60,590 nucleotides of DNA, taken from assembly GCF_030010625.1 (NCBI RefSeq), contig NZ_JASCXN010000040.1, forward strand, positions 1-60,590, in the 5' to 3' direction. This DNA is from Streptomyces sp. CC208A (lineage in GTDB: Bacteria > Actinomycetota > Actinomycetes > Streptomycetales > Streptomycetaceae). Below the pieces are notes generated by a model. It searched no databases. It saw only the letters and a program-made list of their open reading frames with translations, and had not been told where the DNA came from. Shown piece after piece: positions 1-8,269 of the stretch (the first letter of the stretch is position 1; each line of letters opens with the position of its first letter). Both the position numbers and the translations under genes were made by a program.

Positions 1-25
1 TGGGCCCGTTTTTGCTTACGGGTGG

Positions 26-52
26 CCCCGGGGTTCCGCTGGAACCCCGGGG
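26..52. terminator. Hairpin terminator downstream of the membrane protein gene
   Basis: A perfect 12-bp stem (CCCCGGGGTTCC at 26-37, its complement at 41-52) closes a 3-nt loop. It lies 10 bases beyond the stop codon of the minus-strand gene ending at 62, so it probably ends that transcript. No clear T-tract follows on either strand, as is common for Streptomyces terminators. Confidence 0.7.
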
Positions 53-61
53 TGTACCGCT

Positions 62-1213
62 TCAGTTGTCGATGGAGCCGGCGGCCTTGATGAGTTCCAG
101 GTCCAGGGCTTCCCGGCGGATGCGCTGGTCCACGTACAGGAGGACCGCGACACCGGCCGTGACCGGGTAGGCGAGGGCGCTGCCGATGACTCCGCTGATG
201 CCCATGACGATCAGATAGGTCCAGCTGAACTCGAAGCCGGAGGTGGTCAGTTCACCGAGGTCGATGCCGCCGACGCCGGCGGCGATCGGGGTGAACGGGA
301 TCGCCAGGAGCACCATGAAGAGCATGACGAGGAGCTGGGTCAGCATGGTGATGCCGAAGATCCGCCACCAGGAGCCGTCGACCAGCTTCGCCGAGCGCTT
401 CAGCGCGGGGATGATGCCCTGGCGTTCCAGCATGAGGGCCGGGGAGGCCAGGCTGAAGCGGATCAGCAGCCAGATGATGACGAGGACGGCGGTCGTTCCG
501 CCGAGGACGGCGAGGGCCGCGCCTCCGGCGCCGCCGAGGAGCAGGCCCGGGAGCATGGCCACGAAGGCGAGGAGTCCGGCGCCCAGCGGCAGGGCCAGGG
601 AGAGGACGAGGAGCTGGGGCAGCCGGGGGGCCGCCTCCCGCCATGCCTCGGAGAGAGTGACCGAGCGGCCGAGGACGGCCCGGCCGACCACGATCGTCAG
701 CAGGGCGCTGACGAAGACCGAGGCGGCCACGGAGAGCAGCATGCTCGCCGCCTGCTCGGTGAGGGAGGCCCGGAGGTACGAGGAGAGGGCCTCCAGCTGT
801 TCGGCCGGGGGTGCGTCCGCGTGCAGGGGCGGTGATGCCACGGAGAGGTGGCGCTGGACGAGGACGAGGGCGGCCTGGGTCACGACGGCCACGGGGACCG
901 TGACGGCCAGAACCGTCCGCCAGTGCCGTCCGAGGGTCGCCAGGGAGGCGCCGAGGATCTCACCGACGCCCAGGGGGCGGAGGGGGATCACACCCGGCTT
1001 CGGGGCCTGCGGGGGGCCGTAGCCGCCCCAGCCCCGCTGAGGGGGAAGGTTTCCCCAGCCGTGGCCGGGGGGCGGGGGAGGCGGGGTCGGGCCGCCCGGG
1101 GGCGGGGACCACTGTCCGGCGGGCGGCTGGTCCTTCGCCCACTGGGGAGCGGAGCCGTCCTGGCCGTCGGAAGGGGCGGATCCGGGCGAGTTCCAGCCCG
1201 GAGTGTCGTTCAC
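62..1213 (-). CDS. Integral membrane protein with Pro/Gly-rich cytoplasmic tail, divergent from mtrA
   Basis: This is a 383-residue protein of unknown function. The first ~70 residues are rich in Pro, Gly and Trp and look disordered and cytoplasmic. The rest holds about six hydrophobic segments, with the overall look of the membrane domain found in some glycerophosphodiester phosphodiesterases; that resemblance is by pattern only. I chose the GTG at 1213 because GAGG lies 9 bases before it, rather than the ATG 57 bases upstream. It is transcribed away from mtrA, and a gene of this kind beside mtrAB-lpqB is usual in Streptomyces. Enzymatic activity cannot be argued from the sequence. Confidence 0.75.
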   Translation of the reverse strand: MNDTPGWNSPGSAPSDGQDGSAPQWAKDQPPAGQWSPPPGGPTPPPPPPGHGWGNLPPQRGWGGYGPPQAPKPGVIPLRPLGVGEILGASLATLGRHWRTVLAVTVPVAVVTQAALVLVQRHLSVASPPLHADAPPAEQLEALSSYLRASLTEQAASMLLSVAASVFVSALLTIVVGRAVLGRSVTLSEAWREAAPRLPQLLVLSLALPLGAGLLAFVAMLPGLLLGGAGGAALAVLGGTTAVLVIIWLLIRFSLASPALMLERQGIIPALKRSAKLVDGSWWRIFGITMLTQLLVMLFMVLLAIPFTPIAAGVGGIDLGELTTSGFEFSWTYLIVMGISGVIGSALAYPVTAGVAVLLYVDQRIRREALDLELIKAAGSIDN

Positions 1214-1588
1214 GGTCGTCCACCTCGGAGGTTCGGGTCGCGGTGCCGGTCGGCGAACCGGCTCGGTCACGGCGGCCGTCCAGGAGCGGGCGGCGAGCCG
1301 GCTGCCATCGTGTCATGGGGGCCTCGCGGCGGACCGGGCGGAACGGCGCCGACGGAGGGGGCGGCAGGGGACGCGTACCGGGGGCGCGGTATGTCTCCGG
1401 GCATGGGCGTTCGGGCCGGGACGGGGTACGGTGCAGGGCGACCGCGGGGGGCCGGGGGTGGCATCCATGTCTGGCATCGGCACCCACAGAAACCAGCTGT
1501 TCACGGCGGGCGACAGGGCGTCGCCGCAGATCGGTGAGGTATCTCACCAGCCGCCTTGGGACCGATACGGAAATGGGATGATGTCGAT
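1214..1588. promoter_or_regulatory. Divergent intergenic region between membrane protein gene and mtrA
   Basis: These 375 bases hold no convincing gene. They must contain the promoters of both divergent genes. The most notable structure is the inverted repeat at 1533-1548. GATGAT at 1577-1582 ends exactly six bases before the mtrA ATG and could be a -10 hexamer for a leaderless transcript. Confidence 0.6.
1533..1548. promoter_or_regulatory. Inverted repeat upstream of mtrA, possible operator
   Basis: GGTGAG-GTAT-CTCACC is a 6-bp perfect inverted repeat centred about 48 bases before the mtrA ATG. The position suits a transcription-factor site near the -35 region. The binding protein is unknown; autoregulation by MtrA is possible, but the sequence does not look like the GTCACA-type direct repeats reported for MtrA. 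Confidence 0.4.
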
Positions 1589-2266
1589 ATGAAGGGACGC
1601 GTTCTCGTCGTCGACGACGACACCGCACTGGCCGAGATGCTCGGGATCGTGCTCAAGGGTGAAGGGTTCGAGCCGTCGTTCGTCGCGGACGGCGACAAGG
1701 CTCTCGCCGCATTCCGGGAGGCCAAGCCGGACCTGGTGCTGCTCGACCTGATGCTGCCCGGACGGGACGGCATCGAGGTGTGCCGGCTCATCAGGGCCGA
1801 GTCTGGTGTGCCCATCGTGATGCTGACGGCCAAGAGCGACACCGTCGACGTCGTCGTGGGCCTGGAGTCCGGGGCCGACGACTACATCGTCAAGCCGTTC
1901 AAGCCGAAGGAGCTCGTCGCCCGCATCCGGGCGCGGCTGCGGCGCTCCGAGGAGCCCGCGCCGGAGCAGCTCACCATCGGTGACCTGGTCATCGACGTGG
2001 CCGGGCACTCCGTGAAGCGGGACGGGCAGTCCATCGCCCTGACGCCGCTCGAGTTCGACCTGCTGGTCGCGCTCGCACGCAAGCCGTGGCAGGTGTTCAC
2101 CCGTGAGGTGCTCCTGGAGCAGGTCTGGGGCTACCGGCACGCGGCCGACACCCGGCTGGTGAACGTGCACGTCCAGCGGCTGCGCTCGAAGGTCGAGAAG
2201 GACCCGGAGCGGCCGGAGATCGTGGTGACCGTCCGCGGCGTCGGTTACAAGGCGGGACCGAGCTGA
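1589..2266 (+). CDS. mtrA: MtrA, OmpR-family response regulator
   Basis: This is a 225-residue response regulator of the actinobacterial MtrAB system, which links cell envelope and cell-cycle state to transcription of division, development and antibiotic genes. The receiver domain (about 1-115) has the acidic pocket at Asp9-Asp10, the phospho-acceptor Asp53 in LLDLMLPG, Thr80 and Lys102. The C-terminal winged helix (about 130-225) carries the OmpR-type HVQRLRSKVE recognition segment. The ATG at 1589 is chosen because it begins MKGRVLVVDDD, the usual family start; an upstream in-frame ATG at 1556 would add 11 unconserved residues. The stop codon is one base from the mtrB start, so the two are translationally coupled. 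Confidence 0.97.
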   Translation: MKGRVLVVDDDTALAEMLGIVLKGEGFEPSFVADGDKALAAFREAKPDLVLLDLMLPGRDGIEVCRLIRAESGVPIVMLTAKSDTVDVVVGLESGADDYIVKPFKPKELVARIRARLRRSEEPAPEQLTIGDLVIDVAGHSVKRDGQSIALTPLEFDLLVALARKPWQVFTREVLLEQVWGYRHAADTRLVNVHVQRLRSKVEKDPERPEIVVTVRGVGYKAGPS

Positions 2267-2267
2267 T

Positions 2268-4283
2268 ATGAGCATGGGCAGTGCTGCTCCGGAGTCCCGG
2301 GACCCCGGGGGCCGTACGGGGCGGGCTGCCGGACCGGGGCGGGGGGGCTCGCGTTCCGGCCGCCTGACGCGTGGCGGACGGCTCCTCCAGGACCGGGCGC
2401 CGGGCGGGCGGATCTTCCGGATCGTCGCCCGACTGGTGCGACGGCCGCTGCTGCCCGCCGTACGGCTGTGGCGGCGCAACATCCAGCTGCGGGTCGTCGC
2501 GGGCACCCTCCTGATGTCCCTCGGCGTCGTCCTGCTCCTCGGCCTGGTCGTCATCGGGCAGGTCCGCAACGGTCTGCTCGACACCAAGGAGAAGGCCGCC
2601 CAGATCCAGGCCGCGGGCGGTTTCTCCGCCGCGCAGGACCGGGCGGCGACCACGCCGTCCGGGCCCGGGCAGGACGGCGGGCGTGCCGGTTCCTCGGTGA
2701 ACTGGCGCTCCACGCTCGTCGAGCAGCTGGCCAGCGGCGGACAGAACGCCTTCAACGTGGTGGCGCTCTCCCTGGACGCCGGCGACACCGCGAGCCGGGG
2801 CGCCCGCGCCTCCGGCGAGGTCGACCCCGTGCGGTCCGTGCCCGTCGCCCTGCGGCACTCGGTCGCGTACGGCAACGGCACCTTCCAGAAGTTCGGGCGC
2901 ATCCACTACACCAGCGACAAGCCGTCCGAGCCGGGGCTCGTCATCGGCAAGCGGCTCAACGACACCGAGGGCAAGCAGTACGAGCTGTACTACCTCTTCC
3001 CGCTGAGCCAGGAGGCGGACTCGCTCGCCCTGGTCAAGGGCACCCTGGCGACCGCCGGGCTGTTCCTGGTGGTGCTGCTCGGGGCGATCTCCTGGTTCGT
3101 GGTGCGGCAGGTCGTCACGCCGGTGCGGATGGCCGCGGGGGTGGCCGAGCGGCTGGCGGCCAGCGGGCTCCAGGAGCGGATGAAGGTCACCGGCGAGGAC
3201 GACATCGCGCGCCTCGGCGAGGCCTTCAACAAGATGGCGCAGAACCTCCAGCTCAAGATCCAGCAGTTGGAGGAGCTGTCGCGGATGCAGCGGCGGTTCG
3301 TCTCGGACGTCTCGCACGAGCTGCGGACGCCGCTGACCACCGTCCGGATGGCGGCCGACGTCATCCACGAGGCCCGCGTCGACTTCGATCCCGTCACCGC
3401 GCGCTCCGCGGAACTCCTCGGCGACCAGCTCGACCGCTTCGAGTCGCTGCTCTCCGACCTCCTGGAGATCAGCCGCTTCGACGCGGGCGCCGCCGCCCTG
3501 GAGGCCGAGCCGATCGACCTGCGGCAGGTGGTGCGCCGGGTCATAGGCGGCGCCGAGCCGCTGGCCGAACGGAAGGGCACCCGCATCGTCGTCGTCGGCG
3601 ACGAGCAGCCCGTGGTGGCCGAGGCGGACGCCCGCCGGGTCGAGCGCGTGCTGCGGAACCTGGTGGTCAACGCGGTCGAGCACGGCGAGGGCCGGGACGT
3701 CGTGGTGAAGCTGGCCGCGGCCGGCGGGGCCGTCGCCGTCGCCGTACGCGACTACGGCGTCGGTCTGAAGCCGGGCGAGGCGACCCGGGTCTTCAACCGG
3801 TTCTGGCGGGCCGACCCGGCACGCGCGCGTACCACCGGAGGAACGGGCCTCGGCCTGTCGATCGCGGTGGAGGACGCGCGGCTGCACGGCGGCTGGCTCC
3901 AGGCCTGGGGCGAGCCCGGTGGCGGTTCGCAGTTCCGGCTCACGCTGCCGCGCACGGCCGACGAGCCGCTGCGGGGCTCGCCGATACCGTTGGAGCCCGA
4001 GGACTCCCGGCGCAACCGGGAGCAGGCCGCCGTGGGGCGGGCGCAGGACACCGGCCGGACCACTGCGGGGGTGCCGGTCCAGCCGGCGGGGGAGCGGCCT
4101 CCGCTGCCCCCCGTGGGGCTGCGGATACCGGGGCCGCCGCGTACGGCCGTCGACGTCGACCCGGCGGCGCTGCCCGGCAACGGCGCCCGGGTGGTGGCCC
4201 GTACGGCGTCGGAGACGGAGGCCGGGCAGGGCACGGACGCGGTGGGGAACACGGAGCGGGAGGACGGCACAGGTGAGCGCTGA
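2268..4283 (+). CDS. mtrB: MtrB, sensor histidine kinase
   Basis: This is a 671-residue membrane histidine kinase that phosphorylates MtrA. After a basic, disordered N-terminus come a first membrane segment (about 70-95), an extracytoplasmic sensor region, a second membrane segment (about 258-281) and a HAMP domain. The HisKA domain has phospho-His350 in SDVSHELRTP, and the ATPase domain shows the N-box (NLVVNAVEHG), DYGVG and GGTGLGLS motifs. The last ~105 residues form a Pro/Arg-rich tail without a recognisable domain. The coding region overlaps lpqB by 11 bases. The order mtrA-mtrB-lpqB is conserved across actinobacteria. Confidence 0.96.
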   Translation: MSMGSAAPESRDPGGRTGRAAGPGRGGSRSGRLTRGGRLLQDRAPGGRIFRIVARLVRRPLLPAVRLWRRNIQLRVVAGTLLMSLGVVLLLGLVVIGQVRNGLLDTKEKAAQIQAAGGFSAAQDRAATTPSGPGQDGGRAGSSVNWRSTLVEQLASGGQNAFNVVALSLDAGDTASRGARASGEVDPVRSVPVALRHSVAYGNGTFQKFGRIHYTSDKPSEPGLVIGKRLNDTEGKQYELYYLFPLSQEADSLALVKGTLATAGLFLVVLLGAISWFVVRQVVTPVRMAAGVAERLAASGLQERMKVTGEDDIARLGEAFNKMAQNLQLKIQQLEELSRMQRRFVSDVSHELRTPLTTVRMAADVIHEARVDFDPVTARSAELLGDQLDRFESLLSDLLEISRFDAGAAALEAEPIDLRQVVRRVIGGAEPLAERKGTRIVVVGDEQPVVAEADARRVERVLRNLVVNAVEHGEGRDVVVKLAAAGGAVAVAVRDYGVGLKPGEATRVFNRFWRADPARARTTGGTGLGLSIAVEDARLHGGWLQAWGEPGGGSQFRLTLPRTADEPLRGSPIPLEPEDSRRNREQAAVGRAQDTGRTTAGVPVQPAGERPPLPPVGLRIPGPPRTAVDVDPAALPGNGARVVARTASETEAGQGTDAVGNTEREDGTGER

Positions 4284-6150
4284 CGTGCGGCGGGCACGGG
4301 CGGGGCGGGGACACGGCGGACGGGCGCTGGTGCTCGCCGCCTGCGGTGGACTCCTGGCGACGGGCTGCGCCACGATGCCCGACAGCGGCGACGTGCAGGC
4401 GGTACGCGGGGCCAACCCCGGCGACGCGCAGGTGCGGGTCTACGCGGTCGCCCCCCGGGAGAACGCGAACCCGCACGAGATCGTCGACGGCTTCCTGGAG
4501 GCCATGACCAGTGACGACCCCGGTTTCGCGACCGCCCGCAAGTACCTGACCCGGCAGGCCGCCAAGAACTGGAAGCCGGAGCAGAGCATCACCGTGCTCG
4601 CCACCGCGCCCGACCGCGAGCAGGCCGACCGCGACGCGGACCCCGAGAACCAGGGCCGTTCCATCCCGATCACCGGCCGGAAGATCGCGACCGTGGACGC
4701 CCGGCACGCGTACCGGCCGAGCAGCCCGGCGAAGTACGCGCAGACGATCCACGTCGTGGAGGAGACGGTCGCCGACGGCAAGGACAAGGAGTGGCGGATC
4801 GACGCCCTGCCGCCCGGTCTGGTGCTGGGCGAGGCCGACTTCCTGCGGAACTACCGGTCGGTGAACACGTACTACTTCGCCTCCGGTGAGAACTGGCTGG
4901 TCGCCGACCCGGTCTACATCCGGCAGCGACAGGACCCGGTCACCCGCATGGACCCGGTGACCCAGACCGTCAAGGCGCTCCTGGAGGGGCCGACGAACTG
5001 GCTGCGGCCGGCCGTCGACTCGCCCTTCCCGACCGGTGTGGGGCTGAAGAAGGACGTCACCTCGCTGCCCACGGACGACCAGTCCACGCTGCGGGTACCG
5101 CTGGACGTGAAGGGCGACCGGTTCGGCGGCGAGGTGTGCCGGCGGATGGCGGCGCAGATGCTCGTCACCCTCGGCGACCTGCCCTCGGTCCAGATCGACC
5201 AGGTGGAGCTCCAGGACGTCGACAACAAGGCGGTGTGCCGGCTCGGGGCCGGGCAGGCGGCGGAGTTCCGGGCGGTCCGGGAGACGGGGCAGGAGGAGAC
5301 CCCGTACTTCGTCGACGGCCAGGGCCGGATGACGGCGCTCGTCCCCGGCGGGAAGGACGGCGTCCAGCCGACGAAGGAGGTGCCGGGACCGCTGGGCAAG
5401 GGCACGGTGCCGCTGGGTTCGGTCGCCGTGGCCAGGGGCGGGACCCGGGCGGCCGCCGTCTCCAAGGACGGCAGCACCCTGTACGTCTCCTCGATCACCA
5501 CCGAGCAGGAGGATCTGCCGGCGGTGCTCAAGAGCAAGGCGGGGCCCACGGTGGCGCCGGAGAACCGGCTCTCGCAGCCCAGCTGGGACGGGCGGGGCGA
5601 CCTGTGGGTCGCCGACCGGGCTCCGGGGCACCAGCGCCTCGTGGTGGTCCCCGACGGCACCGGCGAGTGGATCGAGGTCCGCACGCCGTGGCTGACGGAG
5701 GGCACCCGGGTCGAGTCGCTGCGGGTCTCGGCGGACGGGGTGCGGATCGCGCTCCTGATCACCCGGGACGGGCGGACCACCCTCCAGATCGGGCGGATCG
5801 AGCGGCAGGACGGTGCCGACGCACAGGTCGTGTCCGTGGAGGGCCTCCAGGCGGCCGCGCCGCGCATGGAGTCGGTCCTGGCCGTCTCCTGGGCGGGGCC
5901 GAGCCGGCTGGTCGTGGTCGGCCGGGAAGCCGGCGGCGTGCAGCAGATCCGCTACCTCCAGACCGACGGCTCCACCTCCGCGAGCTCGGTCCTGCCGGGC
6001 CTGAACGAGGTCAACGCGGTGGCCGCGCCGCACAAGGAGACCGAGCCGCTGATCGCGGCCTCCGGCAACGACGGCATCGTGCGGCTGTTGCCGGGGGCGA
6101 ACTGGCAGCCGCTGGTGAAGGCCGGGACCGCGCCGGTCTATCCCGGGTAA
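4273..6150 (+). CDS. lpqB: LpqB, lipoprotein partner of MtrB
   Basis: This is a 625-residue lipoprotein which in mycobacteria contacts the MtrB sensor domain and modulates MtrA phosphorylation. The GTG at 4273, overlapping the mtrB stop, is chosen because it gives a lipoprotein signal: basic N-terminus, hydrophobic stretch, then LLATGC with the predicted lipidated Cys32. A GerMN-like domain lies at about 220-316 (TQTVKALLEGPTNWLRP onward). The C-terminal half (about 340-625) has repeated beta-propeller-like blades. It ends just before a strong terminator, so mtrA-mtrB-lpqB is probably one transcription unit. Confidence 0.95.
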   Translation: MSADVRRARAGRGHGGRALVLAACGGLLATGCATMPDSGDVQAVRGANPGDAQVRVYAVAPRENANPHEIVDGFLEAMTSDDPGFATARKYLTRQAAKNWKPEQSITVLATAPDREQADRDADPENQGRSIPITGRKIATVDARHAYRPSSPAKYAQTIHVVEETVADGKDKEWRIDALPPGLVLGEADFLRNYRSVNTYYFASGENWLVADPVYIRQRQDPVTRMDPVTQTVKALLEGPTNWLRPAVDSPFPTGVGLKKDVTSLPTDDQSTLRVPLDVKGDRFGGEVCRRMAAQMLVTLGDLPSVQIDQVELQDVDNKAVCRLGAGQAAEFRAVRETGQEETPYFVDGQGRMTALVPGGKDGVQPTKEVPGPLGKGTVPLGSVAVARGGTRAAAVSKDGSTLYVSSITTEQEDLPAVLKSKAGPTVAPENRLSQPSWDGRGDLWVADRAPGHQRLVVVPDGTGEWIEVRTPWLTEGTRVESLRVSADGVRIALLITRDGRTTLQIGRIERQDGADAQVVSVEGLQAAAPRMESVLAVSWAGPSRLVVVGREAGGVQQIRYLQTDGSTSASSVLPGLNEVNAVAAPHKETEPLIAASGNDGIVRLLPGANWQPLVKAGTAPVYPG

Positions 6151-6162
6151 GGCGGCTTTCCG

Positions 6163-6202
6163 CGCGTAAGGGCCTCCCCCTGGCCGGGGAGGCCCTTACG
6201 CG
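6163..6202. terminator. Strong hairpin terminator after lpqB
   Basis: A perfect 17-bp stem (CGCGTAAGGGCCTCCCC at 6163-6179, its complement at 6186-6202) with a 6-nt loop lies 12 bases after the lpqB stop. It is immediately followed by TTG of the first DnaA-box-like sequence. It likely ends the mtrAB-lpqB transcript. Confidence 0.85.
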
Positions 6203-6225
6203 TTGTCCACAGGGTGTTGTCCACA
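6203..6225 (+). promoter_or_regulatory. Two tandem DnaA-box-like sequences
   Basis: TTGTCCACA occurs exactly at 6203-6211 and again at 6217-6225, one every 14 bases. This nonamer is the preferred Streptomyces DnaA box as established for its oriC. The pair lies between the lpqB terminator and the comF-like start. There is no oriC here (no dnaA or dnaN nearby), so the sites could act in regulation or in DnaA titration. Confidence 0.6.
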
Positions 6226-6264
6226 GGGGTGGCGGGGGCTCTCGGCGGCGGCCACAGTGGAGGT

Positions 6265-7056
6265 GTGCGGGGCTGGTGGCGGGAGATGTCCGGGCTGGTG
6301 CTGCCCGCCGCCTGTGAGGGCTGCGGGGAGCCTCGGACGGGGCTGTGCGCGCGGTGCGCGGGTGCGCTGGCCGGTGGTGCGGCGGGGGGCGTGCGGGTGC
6401 GGCCCGTGCCGGAGCCGCCGGGGCTGCCGGTGGTGCGGGCGGCCGTGCCGTACGAAGGGGCGGTACGGGCGCTGCTGATCGCGCACAAGGAGCGCGGGGC
6501 GCTGGGGCTCGCGGGGGCGTTCGGCGGGGCGCTCGCGGGGGTCGTGGAGGCCGCAGGGGCGGGTGCGGGTGCGGGTGCGGGCGCCGGTGCGGGGCGCCCG
6601 CTGCTCCTGGTGCCGGTGCCGTCCTCGCGGCGCTCGGTGCGGGCACGGGGGCACGATCCGATGCGGCGGGTGGCGCTGGCCGCGGCGGCGCGGCTGCGGC
6701 GGGCGGGGAGGCCGGCCCGGGTGGTGCCGGTGCTGCGGCAGCGGCGGGCCGTGGCGGACCAGGCGGGTCTCGGGGCGCGCGGGCGGCGGGCCAACCTGGC
6801 CGGGGCGCTGGAGGTGGTGCCGGGTGGCGGGCGTCTCCTGGCGGCCGGACGGGTGGTCCTCGTGGACGACCTGATGACCACCGGGGCGACGCTCGCGGAG
6901 GCGGCGCGCGCCCTCGGAGCCGTACACCCTCCGTTCACCTCCGGGGCGGCGGGGAGGCCCGGAGGCGATTCCGCGCAGCATGAATTCGAACAGCGGGTGG
7001 CGGCTGTAATCGCATCCTCTCCCGCCTCGTTCGAAATAAACCGGAACTCGCCATGA
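6265..7056 (+). CDS. ComF-family phosphoribosyltransferase-like protein
   Basis: This is a protein of about 263 residues of the ComF/GntX family, linked in other bacteria to DNA uptake or use of external DNA. Four cysteines near the N-terminus (17, 20, 28, 31 by this start) form a likely zinc knuckle. The C-terminal part carries the phosphoribosyltransferase PRPP-binding motif VVLVDDLMTTGATL at about 197-210. A Gly/Ala run (GAGAGAGAGAGA) sits mid-protein. The GTG at 6265 is chosen because CACAGT lies six bases before it, fitting a leaderless start; ATG at 6286 is the alternative. The end, SFEINRN, is typical of Streptomyces homologues as I remember them. The exact role in Streptomyces is unknown. 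Confidence 0.8.
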   Translation: MRGWWREMSGLVLPAACEGCGEPRTGLCARCAGALAGGAAGGVRVRPVPEPPGLPVVRAAVPYEGAVRALLIAHKERGALGLAGAFGGALAGVVEAAGAGAGAGAGAGAGRPLLLVPVPSSRRSVRARGHDPMRRVALAAAARLRRAGRPARVVPVLRQRRAVADQAGLGARGRRANLAGALEVVPGGGRLLAAGRVVLVDDLMTTGATLAEAARALGAVHPPFTSGAAGRPGGDSAQHEFEQRVAAVIASSPASFEINRNSP

Positions 7057-7378
7057 ACTTGCATCGTTGCAGGTGGTGAGAGGTGAAAGCATCCGAATGG
7101 AGGTAAGTCGCGGTAGCGGGTGCCGACACCCGTCCGAAGGGGCTATGTTCGGTTGTGAGGAACGGTGAATGCCCGCCCTCGACCGCATACATGGTTGCGC
7201 CTACAGGACAGGAGTTCAGGGCGAATTAACCTCCCGTCGACGGGGTGGCGATCTTGTCGACTGGGGAGGAGGAGGTCGAAGTCGCCAAGTCCGAGCTCCG
7301 GTGAGACCGCCGGGGCTGGTGCAAAGGGAATGCCCGCCGGCCTAGGAGCCGTCGGGCGATCCGGGAACGGAGTTCTGC
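7057..7378. promoter_or_regulatory. Intergenic region and probable 5' leader of hpf
   Basis: These 322 bases have no convincing gene and are less GC-rich than the flanks near the start. A 6-bp stem with tetraloop, CGGGTG-CCGA-CACCCG, lies at 7117-7132, and a purine-rich GGGGAGGAGGAGG tract lies near 7265. The length suggests a regulated leader for hpf. I cannot assign a riboswitch class. Confidence 0.45.
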
Positions 7379-8065
7379 GTGGACATCGTCGTCAAGGGCC
7401 GCAAGACCGAGGTGCCCGAGCGGTTCCGCAAGCACGTGGCCGAGAAGCTGAAGCTGGAGAAGATCCAGAAGCTCGACGGCAAGGTGATCAGCCTCGACGT
7501 CGAGGTGTCCAAGGAGCACAACCCGCGGCAGGCCGACCGGTCCGACCGCGTGGAGATCACCCTCCACTCCCGAGGCCCGGTCATCCGGGCGGAAGCGTCG
7601 GCCGGCGACCCGTACGCGGCCCTCGACCTGGCCAGTGACAAGCTGGAGGCGCGGCTCCGCAAGCAGCACGACAAGCGTTTCACCCGACGGGGCACGGGAC
7701 GGCTCTCCGCGGCGGAGGTCGCCGACGTCGTGCCCGGTGTCGCCCAGCTGAACGGCCAGGGCAAGCTCGTCGCCGACGAGACCGGCGGCGAGGTGACCAC
7801 CACGATGATGGGGTCGATCGAGGTACAGGGCGAAGGCCCGCTGGTGGTCCGCGAGAAGACGCACCGGGCCGCCCCCATGGGGCTCGATCAGGCCCTCTAC
7901 GAGATGGAACTGGTCGGCCACGACTTCTATCTCTTCGTCGACGCCGAGACCAAGCAGCCGAGCGTCGTCTACCGGCGCCACGCCTACGACTACGGCGTCA
8001 TCCACCTGGAGAACGACCCGCTCGCCGAGAACAGCGGCGGAGCGGGCGGCGCGCTCGGCGGCTGA
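7379..8065 (+). CDS. hpf: Long-form ribosome hibernation promoting factor
   Basis: This is a 228-residue hibernation factor that binds the 30S subunit and dimerises ribosomes in stationary phase or stress. The N-terminal S30AE domain (about 1-105) contains the basic helix ending KLEARLRKQHDKR. A linker follows, then the C-terminal dimerisation domain (about 160-225) with the family signature MGLDQALYEMELVGHDFYLF and VVYRRHAYDYGVI. The GTG start at 7379 has GGAG seven bases before it. Length fits the long form found in Gram-positive bacteria. Confidence 0.95.
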   Translation: MDIVVKGRKTEVPERFRKHVAEKLKLEKIQKLDGKVISLDVEVSKEHNPRQADRSDRVEITLHSRGPVIRAEASAGDPYAALDLASDKLEARLRKQHDKRFTRRGTGRLSAAEVADVVPGVAQLNGQGKLVADETGGEVTTTMMGSIEVQGEGPLVVREKTHRAAPMGLDQALYEMELVGHDFYLFVDAETKQPSVVYRRHAYDYGVIHLENDPLAENSGGAGGALGG

Positions 8066-8098
8066 CCCGTCGAACGGCCGATCGGTCGACCCGCCTCC

Positions 8099-8137
8099 GG
8101 TGCCCCTGGAGCGCTCCCCGCGCCCCCCAGGGGCACC
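8099..8137. terminator. Hairpin terminator after hpf
   Basis: GGTGCCCCTGG at 8099-8109 pairs perfectly with CCAGGGGCACC at 8127-8137 around a 17-nt loop. It lies 33 bases after the hpf stop. Confidence 0.6.
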
Positions 8138-8269
8138 CCTGTGCGCCCCTGCGGCCACCCCGCCGGTGCCGGGGCATGAAATCATGGCGTGCACGCCAAC
8201 CGGTGCTTCCCGGGCAGTGGTTGGAGGACCGGAAACGAATTCAGGCCACGGCCTTCAGGGGGAGGAACG

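Noticed and set aside
6196..7188. Long open frames antiparallel to comF on the minus strand
   Set aside because: They are high-GC shadow frames, rich in Arg, Pro and Ala with no domain pattern. The plus-strand frame carries the phosphoribosyltransferase motif and zinc cysteines.
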